64,000 nt of DNA from Paracoccus sphaerophysae (GCF_000763805.1 NZ_JRKS01000001.1:1-64000); one strand, 5' to 3'. Shown: positions 29,049 to 38,121, counted from the stretch's first letter. Translations and numbers: made by a program. The notes: generated by a model from the letters alone, not told the origin.

Positions 29049-29702
29049 ATGACGGCCGTCACAATGCCGAACGGCCGCCCGCAGCCGGCCCGCGATGAAG
29101 CCGAGCTGGCCAGCCTGGTCGCGGCCCGGTTGTGCCATGACCTCGTCTCGCCGCTGGGCGCGATCGGGAACGGCGTTGAACTGCTGGAGATGTCGGGCGA
29201 CTTTCCGGGGATATCGAAATCCCCCGAACTTGCCCTGATCACCGAAAGCGTGCAGGCGGCGCGGGCGCGGGTGCGGTTCTTTCGCACCGCCTTCGGCCAC
29301 GCCCCCCCAGACCAGCGCGTCGCGGTGTCCGAGATCGGGCAGCTCATGGCGGATTTCACCGCCGGCGGCCGGCTGACCGTCGAACTCGACGGCAGCGGCG
29401 ACGTCTCGCGCCCCGAGGCGAGGATGATCCTGCTGGCGCTGATGTGCATGGACAGCGCCATGCCCTGGGGCGGGCGGGTGCTGGTCTGCCGCACCGGCAA
29501 TGGCTGGCGCCTGGTGGGCGAAGCGTCGCGCACCCGGTTCGAGCCCGCCTCGTGGAGCTGGCTGGACCACCGGCCAGAGGCCCCGCCGCAGATGCCGGTC
29601 GCGGCCGAGGTGCATTTCGCAATGCTCGGCGTGCTGTCGGCGCGCAACGACCGCCCCATCGCGTGGGAGGTGGACGCCTCGGGGGGCGAGATCACCTTCT
29701 GA
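29049..29702 (+). CDS. chpT: Histidine phosphotransferase ChpT
   Basis: This 217-residue protein has the histidine box ARLCHDLVSPLGAIGNGVEL (phosphoacceptor His30). A degenerate ATPase-like domain follows (MADFTAGGRLTVELDG, EARMILLALMCMDSAMPWGG). ChpT relays phosphate from CckA to CtrA. In Rhodobacterales the CtrA pathway controls motility, gene transfer agents and quorum-linked traits rather than being essential for division. The start could also be the ATG at 29064. Confidence 0.88.
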   Translation: MTAVTMPNGRPQPARDEAELASLVAARLCHDLVSPLGAIGNGVELLEMSGDFPGISKSPELALITESVQAARARVRFFRTAFGHAPPDQRVAVSEIGQLMADFTAGGRLTVELDGSGDVSRPEARMILLALMCMDSAMPWGGRVLVCRTGNGWRLVGEASRTRFEPASWSWLDHRPEAPPQMPVAAEVHFAMLGVLSARNDRPIAWEVDASGGEITF

Positions 29703-29708
29703 GCGGCC

Positions 29709-30974
29709 CTAGCTGCGGACAGCGCCGTCGCCGGTCACCAGATACTTGAAGCTGGTCAGCTGTTCCGCCCCCACCGGCCCGCGGGCGTGCATCTTGCCGG
29801 TGGCGATGCCGATCTCCGCGCCCATGCCGAATTCGCCGCCATCCGCGAACTGGGTCGAGGCGTTGCGCATCAGGATCGCGCTGTCCAGCCGTTCAAAGAA
29901 CCGCGCCGCGGTTGTGTCGTTTTCCGTCAGGATGCTTTCCGTGTGCTGGCTGCCATGCCGGCGGATATGCTCGATCGCCCCGTCGACCCCGTCCACCAGC
30001 TTGACCGCGATGATCATGTCCAGGAACTCGCGACCGAAATCGTCGGGCTGCGCGGGCACGGTGCCGGGGATGCGGGCCAGATCGCCCGCGGCGCGGACCT
30101 CGACGCCGGCGGCGAGCAGGTCCTCGATCAGCACCGCCCCGTGGCGGGCATAGAACTGGCGGTCGATCAGCAGGCATTCGGCCGCGCCGCAGACCCCGGT
30201 GCGCCGGGTCTTGGCGTTCAGCACCACCCGGCGGGCCTTGTCCAGGTCGGCCTCGCCATCTGCATAGACGTGGCAGATGCCTTCCAGATGAGCAAAGACC
30301 GGGATCCGCGCCTCGGACTGGACGAGCCCCACCAGACCCTTGCCGCCGCGCGGGATGATGACGTCGATCAGCCCCTGGGCGCGCAGCATCGCGCCCACCG
30401 CGGCGCGGTCGCGGGTCGGCACCATCTGGATCGCGGTGTCGGGCAGGCCGGCCTGGCGCAGCCCCTCGGTCATGCAGGCCATGATCGCGGCCGATGAATG
30501 GATGCTGTCGGTGCCGCCGCGCAGGATCACGGCGTTCCCGGATTTCAGCGCCAGCGCGCCGGCATCGGCGGTGACGTTGGGCCGGCTTTCATAGATCACC
30601 CCCAGCACCCCCAGCGGAGTCGAGACGCGCTGGATGTGCAGCCCGTTCGGGCGGTCCCATTCCGCCAGCAGCCGACCCACCGGGTCGGGCTGCCGGGCCA
30701 CGGCACGCAGGCCATCGGCAATGGCGGCGATGCGGCCGGCATCCAGCCGCAGCCTGTCGACCATCGCGGGCGACAGGCCCTTGCCGTCGGCATAGGCCAG
30801 GTCCTCGGCATTGGCGGCCATGATCGCGCCCTCGGCGTCGCGGATCGCCTGCGCCGCGAACGTCAGCGCCGCCTGCTTGCGGTCGGCCGGGGCATGGGCC
30901 AGCGCGGCCGCCGCCTCGCGCGCGGCGGCGGCAAGGCGGGCGATCAGGGCGTCAGGGGTCTCGGTCGTCATCAT
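29709..30974 (-). CDS. proA: Glutamate-5-semialdehyde dehydrogenase
   Basis: This 421-residue NADPH-dependent enzyme of proline synthesis reduces gamma-glutamyl phosphate to glutamate semialdehyde. Landmarks are [32 protein letters not shown], the catalytic-cysteine segment [14 protein letters not shown], and [20 protein letters not shown]. The start overlaps the stop of the GST gene (ATGA); the ATG at 30971 is an equally possible start. No proB is adjacent. Confidence 0.97.
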   Translation of the reverse strand: MMTTETPDALIARLAAAAREAAAALAHAPADRKQAALTFAAQAIRDAEGAIMAANAEDLAYADGKGLSPAMVDRLRLDAGRIAAIADGLRAVARQPDPVGRLLAEWDRPNGLHIQRVSTPLGVLGVIYESRPNVTADAGALALKSGNAVILRGGTDSIHSSAAIMACMTEGLRQAGLPDTAIQMVPTRDRAAVGAMLRAQGLIDVIIPRGGKGLVGLVQSEARIPVFAHLEGICHVYADGEADLDKARRVVLNAKTRRTGVCGAAECLLIDRQFYARHGAVLIEDLLAAGVEVRAAGDLARIPGTVPAQPDDFGREFLDMIIAVKLVDGVDGAIEHIRRHGSQHTESILTENDTTAARFFERLDSAILMRNASTQFADGGEFGMGAEIGIATGKMHARGPVGAEQLTSFKYLVTGDGAVRS

Positions 30975-31645
30975 GCGGTCCTCTCGCCAGTGCCGGCGCC
31001 GGAATAGGGGCCGCCCGCCACCAGCGCGCGCTGATAGGCCGGGCGGGCGTGGATGCGGTCCAGCCAGCCGCGCGTCGCCGGCCGGTCGGTCAGCCCGCCG
31101 CGCAGGGCCGCCATCTCGACCGGGAAGCTCATCATCACGTCGGCGGCGGTGAAGCGGCCGGCGGCGAACCAGCCGTCGCCGGTCAGGCTCGCCTCCCACC
31201 AGTCGAGCTGGCGGGTCATCTCGGGGCCGAGATAGGCGGTCTCGACCCCGCGCGTGATCGCCCGCGCCACCGGGCGCAGCGGCCACGGGACCGAGGCGGG
31301 GATGCGCCCCAGCACCAGCCGCATCACCAGCGGCGGCATCGCCGAGCCCTCGGCATAGTGCAGCCAGTAGCGTACCGCGTCGCCCGCGTCCGTTCCCTCG
31401 TCGGGCAGCAGCGCCGAGCCGCGGGCGAGCGCCGCGACGATCGCCCCGGTCTCGGCCAGTACCCGGCCCCGATGGGCGACCATCGGCGCCTTGCCCAGCG
31501 GGTGCAGCGCCTTGAGCGAGGCGGGCGCCAGCATCGTCCGCGGGTCGCGCTGGTGGCGGACCAGCTCGTAGGGCAGGCCCAACTCCTCGGCGAGCCAGAT
31601 GACCCGCTGCGAGCGGCTTTCGTTCAGGTGATGGATGGTCAGCAT
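30971..31645 (-). CDS. Glutathione S-transferase family protein
   Basis: This 224-residue protein has an N-terminal thioredoxin-like domain ([20 protein letters not shown], then [20 protein letters not shown], the cis-proline and gamma-glutamyl site). An all-helical C-domain follows, with [20 protein letters not shown]. The active residue is probably the Ser/Arg of LNESRSQR. Substrate unknown. It is translationally coupled to proA, an arrangement without an obvious metabolic reason. Confidence 0.9.
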   Translation of the reverse strand: MLTIHHLNESRSQRVIWLAEELGLPYELVRHQRDPRTMLAPASLKALHPLGKAPMVAHRGRVLAETGAIVAALARGSALLPDEGTDAGDAVRYWLHYAEGSAMPPLVMRLVLGRIPASVPWPLRPVARAITRGVETAYLGPEMTRQLDWWEASLTGDGWFAAGRFTAADVMMSFPVEMAALRGGLTDRPATRGWLDRIHARPAYQRALVAGGPYSGAGTGERTA

Positions 31646-31734
31646 GAAGGCCCGCCTTGCGATGTGGCGTGTTGGTGCCACAGCGGGGGGACAAGCGAAA
31701 GCCCGGACGGGTCTCGTGACATGACAAGGAAAGT

Positions 31735-32049
31735 CCCAGGCTTCTGTTGCCAGGCGCCTGGGGGCCCCGCCTTACGCGGCTAAGCGCAAGGACTTAGGTT
31801 TCGATAACTCGAACTGCTTACGCAGCCAGAGCCACCGGAGCACGGTTGTCGTTGGCAACTGTACTTTTTGCACCGATAACGGTGGTAGCTCACCGAGACA
31901 AAGCAAACAGCTTTAGACGTTTGTCGATCCTGTTTCGGCCCCATTTGCCCCCAACGAAGGGATTTTGGTGGAGCCGCCGGGTACCGCCCCCGGGTCCAAT
32001 CCGCTTATTACCTGCGCGTTTATGTCCATAGTCCGGGCGAACCCGGACA
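31735..32049 (-). ncRNA. ssrA: Two-piece, circularly permuted tmRNA
   Basis: On the minus strand the acceptor piece comes first and ends GGCGGTACCCGGCGGCTCCA plus CCA at 31966. An intervening segment (AAATCCCTTCGTTGG) follows. The coding piece begins at about 31952 with GGGGGCAAATGGGGCCGAAA and carries the resume codon GCC and the tag reading ANDNRAPVALAA-stop (within 31819-31857). This B-then-A order is the alphaproteobacterial permuted form, processed into two RNAs that rescue stalled ribosomes and tag nascent proteins for ClpXP/ClpAP. Ends are approximate; the 3' limit is set by the terminator stem CCCAGG/CCTGGG. Confidence 0.95.
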
Positions 32050-32055
32050 AGGGCA

Positions 32056-32084
32056 AAGATAGGGCCGGGTTGCGGCTGACGCAA
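32056..32084 (-). promoter_or_regulatory. ssrA promoter
   Basis: TTGCGT (32084-32079) and TATCTT (32061-32056) are 17 bp apart on the minus strand. A start near 32049 would begin at the hairpin GTCCGGG-TTCG-CCCGGAC that opens the acceptor piece. Confidence 0.65.
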
Positions 32085-32168
32085 GTGGCGCGAGGGCCGG
32101 GTCAGGGCCGATGCGCGCGAAGCTGTTGACTGCCGCGTCACACCCCGACGCGCCACGCCTGTTCTCGC

Positions 32169-33227
32169 TTACCCCACGGCGATCAGGTGGTTGTCCCAGG
32201 CAAGCTCGTGCCGCGCCATCAGCCGCAGGCCGCCGGTGTCGGCGGCCCAGATCGCGCCCGCGCCGTCGGTCAGCGTGAACGGCGCGTCGACGCCCGCCGC
32301 CGCGCCGCAGACATCGGCACGGCGCAGGGTCACGCGGTGGGCGCCGTCGCGGCCGTGGATCATCGCCACCCCGCCCCGCGGCGAGGTGACGACGATGGCA
32401 TCGCCCGCCGCGGCGATCGACCCCGCATAGCCCTGCATCGCGAAGGCGTCCTGCTCCGGGACGCCGCAGGTGACCATGTCCTCGCCGCGGGCGATGCCCA
32501 GCAGCGGCACCGGCTCAGCCGCGTCGCCCTGCCATTGCATCGCAAAGGCCACCCCGTCCTCGAGCAGCGCGAGATGGCGGATCGAGTTCGCGCACAGCGC
32601 GCCCGGCAGCTCCTGCCGGGTCAGGATCGTGCCCCCGCCGTCCAGCGTGGCGAGGTTCGGCCGCATCGTGCCCAGGTTCAGCGGCGTGCGGTCCTGCGGG
32701 TCGGTGGCGATGCCGCCATTGGCGACGACCAGCGTGCCGTCCGGTCGCACCCGCAGGTCGTGCGGGCCGATCCCGCCCGTGTCCCACTCTCCCACACGCG
32801 CATAATGGCGGGTGTCCCAGATGCCGACGCGGCCCGCCGAGCCTTCGGCCGCCACCTCGGAGGTGTAAAGCAGCGCCCCATCGGGCGAGAAGGCGCCGTG
32901 GCCGTTGAACTGCCGGCCCTCGGGCGGGGTCAGGCTGCGGATCGCGGCGCCGGTGCGGCAGTCCAGCACCACGCCGAAGGTGCCGGGGCGGCGGGCAAAG
33001 GCCACCGCCTCGGCGCGTTCGGGGTGCAGCGCGGCGGCGTGGCCGCGCCCGGGCAGCGGGACCGCAAAGGTCAGGCCGCCATCCGCCGCGATGCCGTGCA
33101 GCGCGTGGCGGCCATCGGGATCCCGGGCGGCGGCAACCCAGACCGGCGCGCCGGCGGCCGCCCAGCCGCGCCCGGGCAGCAGCATGGCGGCGGCGAGGCC
33201 CTTCAGCAGGGTGCGGCGGTCGGTCAT
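32169..33227 (-). CDS. DUF1513 periplasmic beta-propeller-like protein
   Basis: This 352-residue protein has a twin-arginine-type leader (TDRRTLLKGLAAAMLLPGRG). Repeated blade-like segments follow, such as RAEAVAFARRPGTFGVVLDC, GRQFNGHGAFSPDGALLYTS and VGIWDTRHYARVGEWD. DUF1513 proteins occur with imelysins and di-heme DUF1111 proteins in iron-uptake loci; their biochemical role is unknown. It lies 3 bp after the second imelysin gene and is the last gene of the iron operon. Confidence 0.88.
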   Translation of the reverse strand: MTDRRTLLKGLAAAMLLPGRGWAAAGAPVWVAAARDPDGRHALHGIAADGGLTFAVPLPGRGHAAALHPERAEAVAFARRPGTFGVVLDCRTGAAIRSLTPPEGRQFNGHGAFSPDGALLYTSEVAAEGSAGRVGIWDTRHYARVGEWDTGGIGPHDLRVRPDGTLVVANGGIATDPQDRTPLNLGTMRPNLATLDGGGTILTRQELPGALCANSIRHLALLEDGVAFAMQWQGDAAEPVPLLGIARGEDMVTCGVPEQDAFAMQGYAGSIAAAGDAIVVTSPRGGVAMIHGRDGAHRVTLRRADVCGAAAGVDAPFTLTDGAGAIWAADTGGLRLMARHELAWDNHLIAVG

Positions 33228-33230
33228 CGC

Positions 33231-34199
33231 CTAGTCGCCGTCCTGCGCGTTGAAGCCCGCGCTGACGCCCAGCGCCGGCCCGATCTCGGTCTCCACCGCG
33301 ACCTTGGCCGAGTTCACCGCCTGCTGCAGGATCTCGACCTTGAGCCGCCGCTGCGGATCGGCGACGCCGGCCAGGACCGGATCGTCCAGCCGTTCGGCCA
33401 AGTCCAGCGCGCGGTCGAACGCCGCCTGGGTCTGCGGCGCCGGGCTGTGCAGCGCCAGCGCCAGATCGCGCATTCCGGTCAGCGACTGCACCACGTTGCG
33501 CAGGCTGCGGCCCGCGGCGACGGCCTCGGCCCGGTCCGGGCGCGGCTTGTCGAACGTTCCCAGCGGCCGGCCCAGCCGGTTCTTTTCCAGCGCCGACAGG
33601 CCGGTGACCAGTTGCGTATACAGGGCCTGCCGGGCCTCGGTCGGGGTCAGGTAGGCGGCGTTGCCCTCTCCGGGATGGGTCAGCAACTCGGCATGGGCAG
33701 GCCACTCCGCCGCGATGTCGGCCCCCATCCGGGCCAGATCGGCGGCGGTGGCGCGGGTCAGCAGGCACAATTCGGCCTCGGCGCCCTGCAGGGGCGAGGG
33801 GTAGAGCAGCCGCTCCAGCCCGGCAAAGCCGCGCATCGCGACCGAGGCCCTGGCGAAGCGGTCGGGGTCGCTGGCCACCGCCGCGCCCTCGGCCAGCGCC
33901 GCCTGCTGCGCCCGCAGGCCCGAGCCCTTGGGATCGGGCCAGAACGCCATCGCCAGCGCGCGGCCGTCGGTTTCGACCGGGCCGAGGCGCAGGAAGTCGA
34001 TTCGCGCCCAGTCGTCCCACGCCGCCTGAAAGGCCGGCCGCAACCCTTCGGGCGCGCAATCCGCGGCGGCGGCCCGGGCCAAGTCAGCGGCGCTGTCGGC
34101 AAGCGCCGCATAGGCCGGTGTGATCACATCCACCGCCTGCGCCACATCGGCCGCGGCGGGAGAGGCCAGCAGGGTCAGGATCAGAGCGATTCGAGCCAT
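33231..34199 (-). CDS. Imelysin-family protein lacking the metal histidine
   Basis: This 322-residue secreted protein (signal peptide ARIALILTLLASPAAA) has two imelysin/EfeO-like helical repeats (LRPAFQAAWDDWARIDFLRL, LGTFDKPRPDRAEAVAAGRS). Where imelysins have GxHxxE this one has GFAGLE (124-129), so the histidine is replaced by alanine. It may therefore bind metal differently or not at all. It overlaps the upstream di-heme gene by 19 bp and precedes DUF1513 by 3 bp. Confidence 0.88.
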   Translation of the reverse strand: MARIALILTLLASPAAADVAQAVDVITPAYAALADSAADLARAAAADCAPEGLRPAFQAAWDDWARIDFLRLGPVETDGRALAMAFWPDPKGSGLRAQQAALAEGAAVASDPDRFARASVAMRGFAGLERLLYPSPLQGAEAELCLLTRATAADLARMGADIAAEWPAHAELLTHPGEGNAAYLTPTEARQALYTQLVTGLSALEKNRLGRPLGTFDKPRPDRAEAVAAGRSLRNVVQSLTGMRDLALALHSPAPQTQAAFDRALDLAERLDDPVLAGVADPQRRLKVEILQQAVNSAKVAVETEIGPALGVSAGFNAQDGD

Positions 34200-35758
34200 G
34201 CGATCAGCGCCTTTCGGTCCTCGGCGGGCAGGTTCACCACGGCGTCGCGGGCGGCCTGAGCCTCGCCGCCATGCCACAGCACCGCCTCGATCAGCGACCG
34301 CGCGCGGCCGTCATGCAGATAGGATTCCACCCCCGTCACCTTGCCGTTCAGCGCGATGCCCCACAAGGGCGCGGTGCGCCATTCCCGCCCGTCGGCGCGG
34401 CTTTCGGGGCGGCCGTCGGCCAGGCCCTCGCCCATATCGTGCAGCAGCAGGTCGGTATAGGGCCAGATCAGCTGAAAGCTCTGCTCGGGCTGGTCCTTGA
34501 GGCGATGGGTAACGAATTTCGGCCGATGGCAAGCGGTGCAGCCGATCGTGTAGGCGATCTCTTTCCCGCGCAGGACGCGCGGATCGTCGGCCCCGCGCCG
34601 TTCCGGCACGGCGAGGTTGCGGGAATAGAAATTGACCAGATCGAGACTGGCGCCGTCCACCTCGAGCCCGTCGCGGATGCCGGGTTCCTGCCCGGACGGC
34701 GCGCTGCGGCAGTCCGTCTGCGCGTCGGTGCATTCCCCCGAGGGTGAGTCGAACAGCGGCGTGGACAGGCCCATGTCGCCAGAAAATGCGCTGGCGGATT
34801 GTTCGAGGATGGTGGCGTTGCCCGCCTTGTGGCCAAAGCGGCCCAGCATCGGCCGGTCGAACTGGCTGGACCAGACGATCTGCTCACGCCCCGAGATGCC
34901 GTCGCCATCGGCGTCCTCGGGGTCGGCGCCGGCGACGATGTCGGCGACCGGGACCGCCTCGATCAGCCCCAGCCCGATCATCTGCGGCGCGACCCGGGGC
35001 GAGACCTGCAGCGCCGGGTGCGGCGGGCCATAGGCCGGCGCCTCGACCGCATAGGCCGGGCGGCGCAGGCTGACGACCGACCCGTCGGCCAGCGTCACCG
35101 GCATCTCGGTCCAGCTGACCCCCATCCGGGCCTCCGCGAGATAGCCTTCCAGCGCCAGGTCCTGCAGCTGCCCGCCATAGACCGGATCGGGCTGGGTCGG
35201 GATATAGCCGGGGATCTCGGGCCGGTCCGGGCCGCCGGGGATCGACAGGCGCAGGAAGGCCGACACGCGGCTGTCATCGGGGCCGTCCGGCATGTGCCCG
35301 CGGCCGTCCTTGATGTGGCAGTTCTGGCAGGCCCGCGCGTTGTAGAGCGGCCCGAGCCCGTCGCTGCCCCTGGTCGAGGACGGCGCGCCGACCCACAGCT
35401 TGCGGAAGATGCCGTTGCCGATCTTGAAGTCCATCTCGCGGTCGACCGGCATGTTGGGCGAGAACTGCGAAAACGCCTCGGTGCCGGGCATCAGCCGGGT
35501 GGTCGCTGCCCCGGCCGGCTTTGTCTCGAACGGCTCGGGGGCGGAAAAGTCGGTGGGCGGGGCCAGCACCTTGGCGATCCGGGCGCGTTCGGCTTCAGTC
35601 CGGGGGATGACGGACAGATGCGGCTCGGTCTGCCAGGCGGTCGCCGCGGCCGCGTCCGGGGCGACCGGGACGGCGCGGACGGCGTCAGCGGGGGTTTCCG
35701 CAGAGGCGGTGGCCCCGAGGGCCAGCAGGCACAGCCAGAGAAGCGGAGCGGGGTTCAT
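34181..35758 (-). CDS. Di-heme oxidoreductase-like protein (DUF1111)
   Basis: This 525-residue periplasmic protein (signal peptide through ATASA, about residue 20) has two c-type heme motifs, CQNCH (144-148) and CTACH (407-411). It resembles the MauG/peroxidase-like DUF1111 family, often called thiol oxidoreductase. Such proteins sit with imelysins in iron loci and may oxidise or reduce iron for uptake (inference). EF-hand-like DPEDADGDGISG (280-291) suggests calcium binding, as in di-heme peroxidases. Confidence 0.92.
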   Translation of the reverse strand: MNPAPLLWLCLLALGATASAETPADAVRAVPVAPDAAAATAWQTEPHLSVIPRTEAERARIAKVLAPPTDFSAPEPFETKPAGAATTRLMPGTEAFSQFSPNMPVDREMDFKIGNGIFRKLWVGAPSSTRGSDGLGPLYNARACQNCHIKDGRGHMPDGPDDSRVSAFLRLSIPGGPDRPEIPGYIPTQPDPVYGGQLQDLALEGYLAEARMGVSWTEMPVTLADGSVVSLRRPAYAVEAPAYGPPHPALQVSPRVAPQMIGLGLIEAVPVADIVAGADPEDADGDGISGREQIVWSSQFDRPMLGRFGHKAGNATILEQSASAFSGDMGLSTPLFDSPSGECTDAQTDCRSAPSGQEPGIRDGLEVDGASLDLVNFYSRNLAVPERRGADDPRVLRGKEIAYTIGCTACHRPKFVTHRLKDQPEQSFQLIWPYTDLLLHDMGEGLADGRPESRADGREWRTAPLWGIALNGKVTGVESYLHDGRARSLIEAVLWHGGEAQAARDAVVNLPAEDRKALIAWLESL

Positions 35759-35830
35759 GGTCGTCCGGCCCGGCTTTGCCCCGGGCAGAGGGGCGATCCC
35801 GGCCGTGGCAGGCCGGGACCGCGGGGGGAC

Positions 35831-36316
35831 TCATTCGGCCTCGTCGGCCGGCTTGGCGTTCAGCAGGCCGAAATTCTGGGCGCCGATTTCGTCGTGCAGC
35901 TGCAGCTGGGTTTCCAGAAAGTCGATATGGCCTTCCTCGTCGGCGATCAGGTCGTCGAACAGCGACTTGGACACCTGGTCGTTCACCTGCGCGCAGTATT
36001 GCCGTGCCTCGAGATACAGCGTCCGCGCGTCATGTTCGCCGGCGAGATCCGCCTCCATCGTTTCGCGGATGGTCTGCCCGATCCGCAGCGCGTCCAGCTT
36101 TTGCAGGTTCGGGTGGCCTTCCAGAAAGATGATGCGCTGGATCAGCCGGTCGGCGTGGTTCATCTCCTCGATCGATTCGGCCCGCGACTTGTTGGCGATG
36201 CGGCCGTAGCCCCAGTCCTCCTGGAGCCTGTAATGCAGCCAGTACTGGCTGACGGCGGTCAGTTCCGACCGCAGCGCCGCGTTCAGATAGTCGATGACCT
36301 TGGGATCACCCTTCAT
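35831..36316 (-). CDS. bfr: Bacterioferritin
   Basis: This 161-residue four-helix-bundle iron-storage protein has ferroxidase ligands E18, E51 and H54, and the heme-axial M52 lies in [12 protein letters not shown]. The second half supplies [15 protein letters not shown] and [14 protein letters not shown] 36316 has GGAGAGGCGG upstream. It lies 14 bp after bfd, which encodes the ferredoxin that releases its iron. Confidence 0.97.
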   Translation of the reverse strand: MKGDPKVIDYLNAALRSELTAVSQYWLHYRLQEDWGYGRIANKSRAESIEEMNHADRLIQRIIFLEGHPNLQKLDALRIGQTIRETMEADLAGEHDARTLYLEARQYCAQVNDQVSKSLFDDLIADEEGHIDFLETQLQLHDEIGAQNFGLLNAKPADEAE

Positions 36317-36330
36317 GGTCCGCCTCTCCT

Positions 36331-36582
36331 TCAAACTGCCGCCCGAGACAGTCCGCGCAGGATCGCCGGAACGGATGCCGGTCCGGCATCCACGGCAAAC
36401 CCTTCCGCGGCCCGCATCGTGGCGACGAAAAGTTTCATGCAGCCGCCACAATCGGCGCGGCGGCCCAGCGCGTGATAGATCTTGCCGGGCGTCACGATTG
36501 TATCCGGATCAGACGCGCGCATCCAGCCGACGGCAGAGCGGATCTGCCGGTCGGTGATTCCCGTGCAGTGGCAGACGATCAT
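36331..36582 (-). CDS. bfd: Bacterioferritin-associated ferredoxin-like protein
   Basis: This 83-residue protein has the Bfd-type [2Fe-2S] cysteines [10 protein letters not shown] (C4, C6) and DCGGCMKLF (C45, C48). In well-studied systems Bfd binds bacterioferritin and passes electrons to mobilise stored iron when iron is scarce. It lies between the imelysin and bfr genes, so release and storage functions would be made together. Confidence 0.93.
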   Translation of the reverse strand: MIVCHCTGITDRQIRSAVGWMRASDPDTIVTPGKIYHALGRRADCGGCMKLFVATMRAAEGFAVDAGPASVPAILRGLSRAAV

Positions 36583-36589
36583 CGCGGGC

Positions 36590-37852
36590 TCACTGGAAGA
36601 CGGCGTCGGGGTTGTCGAGGCTGTCCGAGCCTTCGAAGGCGATCTTGTCCAGCCCCAGCACGGCCACGGCGCGTTCGATGTTGCGGGTCTGCGCGACCAG
36701 CGCGTCGATGCCAGCGGTGATCGCGGCGTTGCCCGCGTCGTTGCCGGGGGCTAGCATCTGGTCATAAGCCATGCCCCCCTCGGCGGTGTCGCGCAGCTTG
36801 CCCAGCGCAGCCATCGTCGCGTCCAGATCGGCGCGCAGCGCTTGATCCACGGCCGGATCGCGGGCGGCGACCAGCGCCGACAGCGAGGGGCCTTCCACCG
36901 TGCTGCCATCCGGGCGCGCATAGCTGCCCAGATAGACGTTCCGGATCCCCAGCCCGTCGTAATAATGGCTCAGATGGGTCTGGTCCGAGAAGCAGTCGTG
37001 CTCCTCCTCGGGGTCGTTCAGCATCAGCCCCAGTTTCATCCGCTCGCCCGCCTGCTCGCCATAGCTGAGGCTGCCCATGCCGGTCAGCATGGCGTTCAGC
37101 CCCGCCTGCGGGTTCTCGGTCACGGCCTCGCGGGCCGCGCCGCCTGGGGCCCAGTTGGCGGCCATCTCCTGCAGGTCGGCCACCAGCAGGTCGGTCGCGG
37201 CGGTCAGATACTGCGCGCGGCGGTCGCAATTGCCGCCGGTGCAGTCCGCGCCCCGGGCATAGTCGGTGTGCGGCCGGTTCCCCGCGCCGGGGCCGGTGCC
37301 GTTCAGGTCCTGGCCCCACAGAAGGAACTCGATGGCGTGATAGCCCGAGGCGACGTTCGCCTCGATCCCGCCGGCCTCGTGCAGCGCCCGGATCGTGTCG
37401 GGGGTGATGGTCGCGGCGTCCAGCGTGTCGGCGCCGATCTTCAGGTCCGGGTTGGCGATGACGTTCAGCTGCGCCAGCTCGTTATCCTCGGCCGAGGGCG
37501 TGCCCTCGGCGACATAGTCGATCAGCCCCTCGTCCAGCGGCCAGGCGTTCACCCGGCCCTCCCAGTCATCGACGATCGGGTTGCCGAAACGGAACGCCTC
37601 GGTCTGCTGATAGGGCACGCGCGCGGCGGTCCAGGCGCTGCGGGCGGCGCCCAGCGTGGCCTCGGACGGCTGGGCGACCAGCGCCGCCACCGCCTGCTGC
37701 AGCGCCTGCGCCGTGGTGACGCTGTCGTCATAGGCCGCGGCGGCGATGTCGGCGTAATGGGCGACGACCGCATCCGGCGTGACAAGACCCGCCACTGCGG
37801 CGAGCGGAGAGACAGTGAGCGTCAGGGCGACGAGAGAGGGGGTCAGGCGCAT
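36590..37852 (-). CDS. Imelysin-family iron-uptake protein (IrpA-like)
   Basis: This 420-residue secreted protein (signal peptide ending about A21) has the family metal motif GYHAIE at 170-175 in SGYHAIEFLLWGQDLNGTG. It also carries the long second repeat with SYGEQAGERMKLGLMLNDPE and HDCFSDQTHLSHYYDGLGIR. Imelysins are periplasmic or surface proteins linked to iron acquisition. It follows the hemP relic on the same strand and starts the intact part of the operon. Confidence 0.93.
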   Translation of the reverse strand: MRLTPSLVALTLTVSPLAAVAGLVTPDAVVAHYADIAAAAYDDSVTTAQALQQAVAALVAQPSEATLGAARSAWTAARVPYQQTEAFRFGNPIVDDWEGRVNAWPLDEGLIDYVAEGTPSAEDNELAQLNVIANPDLKIGADTLDAATITPDTIRALHEAGGIEANVASGYHAIEFLLWGQDLNGTGPGAGNRPHTDYARGADCTGGNCDRRAQYLTAATDLLVADLQEMAANWAPGGAAREAVTENPQAGLNAMLTGMGSLSYGEQAGERMKLGLMLNDPEEEHDCFSDQTHLSHYYDGLGIRNVYLGSYARPDGSTVEGPSLSALVAARDPAVDQALRADLDATMAALGKLRDTAEGGMAYDQMLAPGNDAGNAAITAGIDALVAQTRNIERAVAVLGLDKIAFEGSDSLDNPDAVFQ

Positions 37853-37875
37853 CGCCGGGCTCCGAATTGCTTGGG

Positions 37876-38051
37876 TTACTTGGTCAGGATCAGCTTGCCG
37901 GCGCGGGTGATGCGCAGGGTGTAGACCTGCCCATCGAGCGCGTTCGGGCGAGGTTGCCGCCCTCGGTCAGCGCGGTTGCGTCGTGCAGCGGCCGGGCGGG
38001 GGCGACGGGCATCGCGGTGCGGTCGCTGCCGTGAAAGCTGAGGTCGTTCAT
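37876..38051 (-). pseudogene. hemP: Hemin uptake protein HemP, frameshifted
   Basis: The ATG at 38051 opens a frame reading MNDLSFHGSDRTAMPVAPAR to about TALTEGGN. The HemP signature then continues in the next frame, NALDGQVYTLRITRAGKLIL, and ends TK-TAA at 37876. One base is missing between about 37942 and 37952; the 176-bp span would otherwise encode 58 residues, the usual HemP length. HemP is a small iron-regulated protein connected with heme uptake. Here it is either recently inactivated or miscalled by one base. Confidence 0.8.
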
Positions 38052-38072
38052 GCAGATGCCTAAGGTGACTGG

Positions 38073-38121
38073 TTTAGTCGGATACTATGCCTGACTATTT
38101 ACGTCGGATGTGGGATGTCAA
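38073..38121 (-). promoter_or_regulatory. Promoter with overlapping dyad before hemP
   Basis: TTGACA (38121-38116) is followed after 16 bp by AATAGT (38099-38094). A dyad with half-sites TTTAGTC (38073-38079) and GACTATT (38093-38099), with inner GG-ATACTAT-CC, covers the -10 region. This is where an iron-responsive repressor would act; which one (Fur, Irr, RirA or IscR type) is not decided. Confidence 0.5.
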
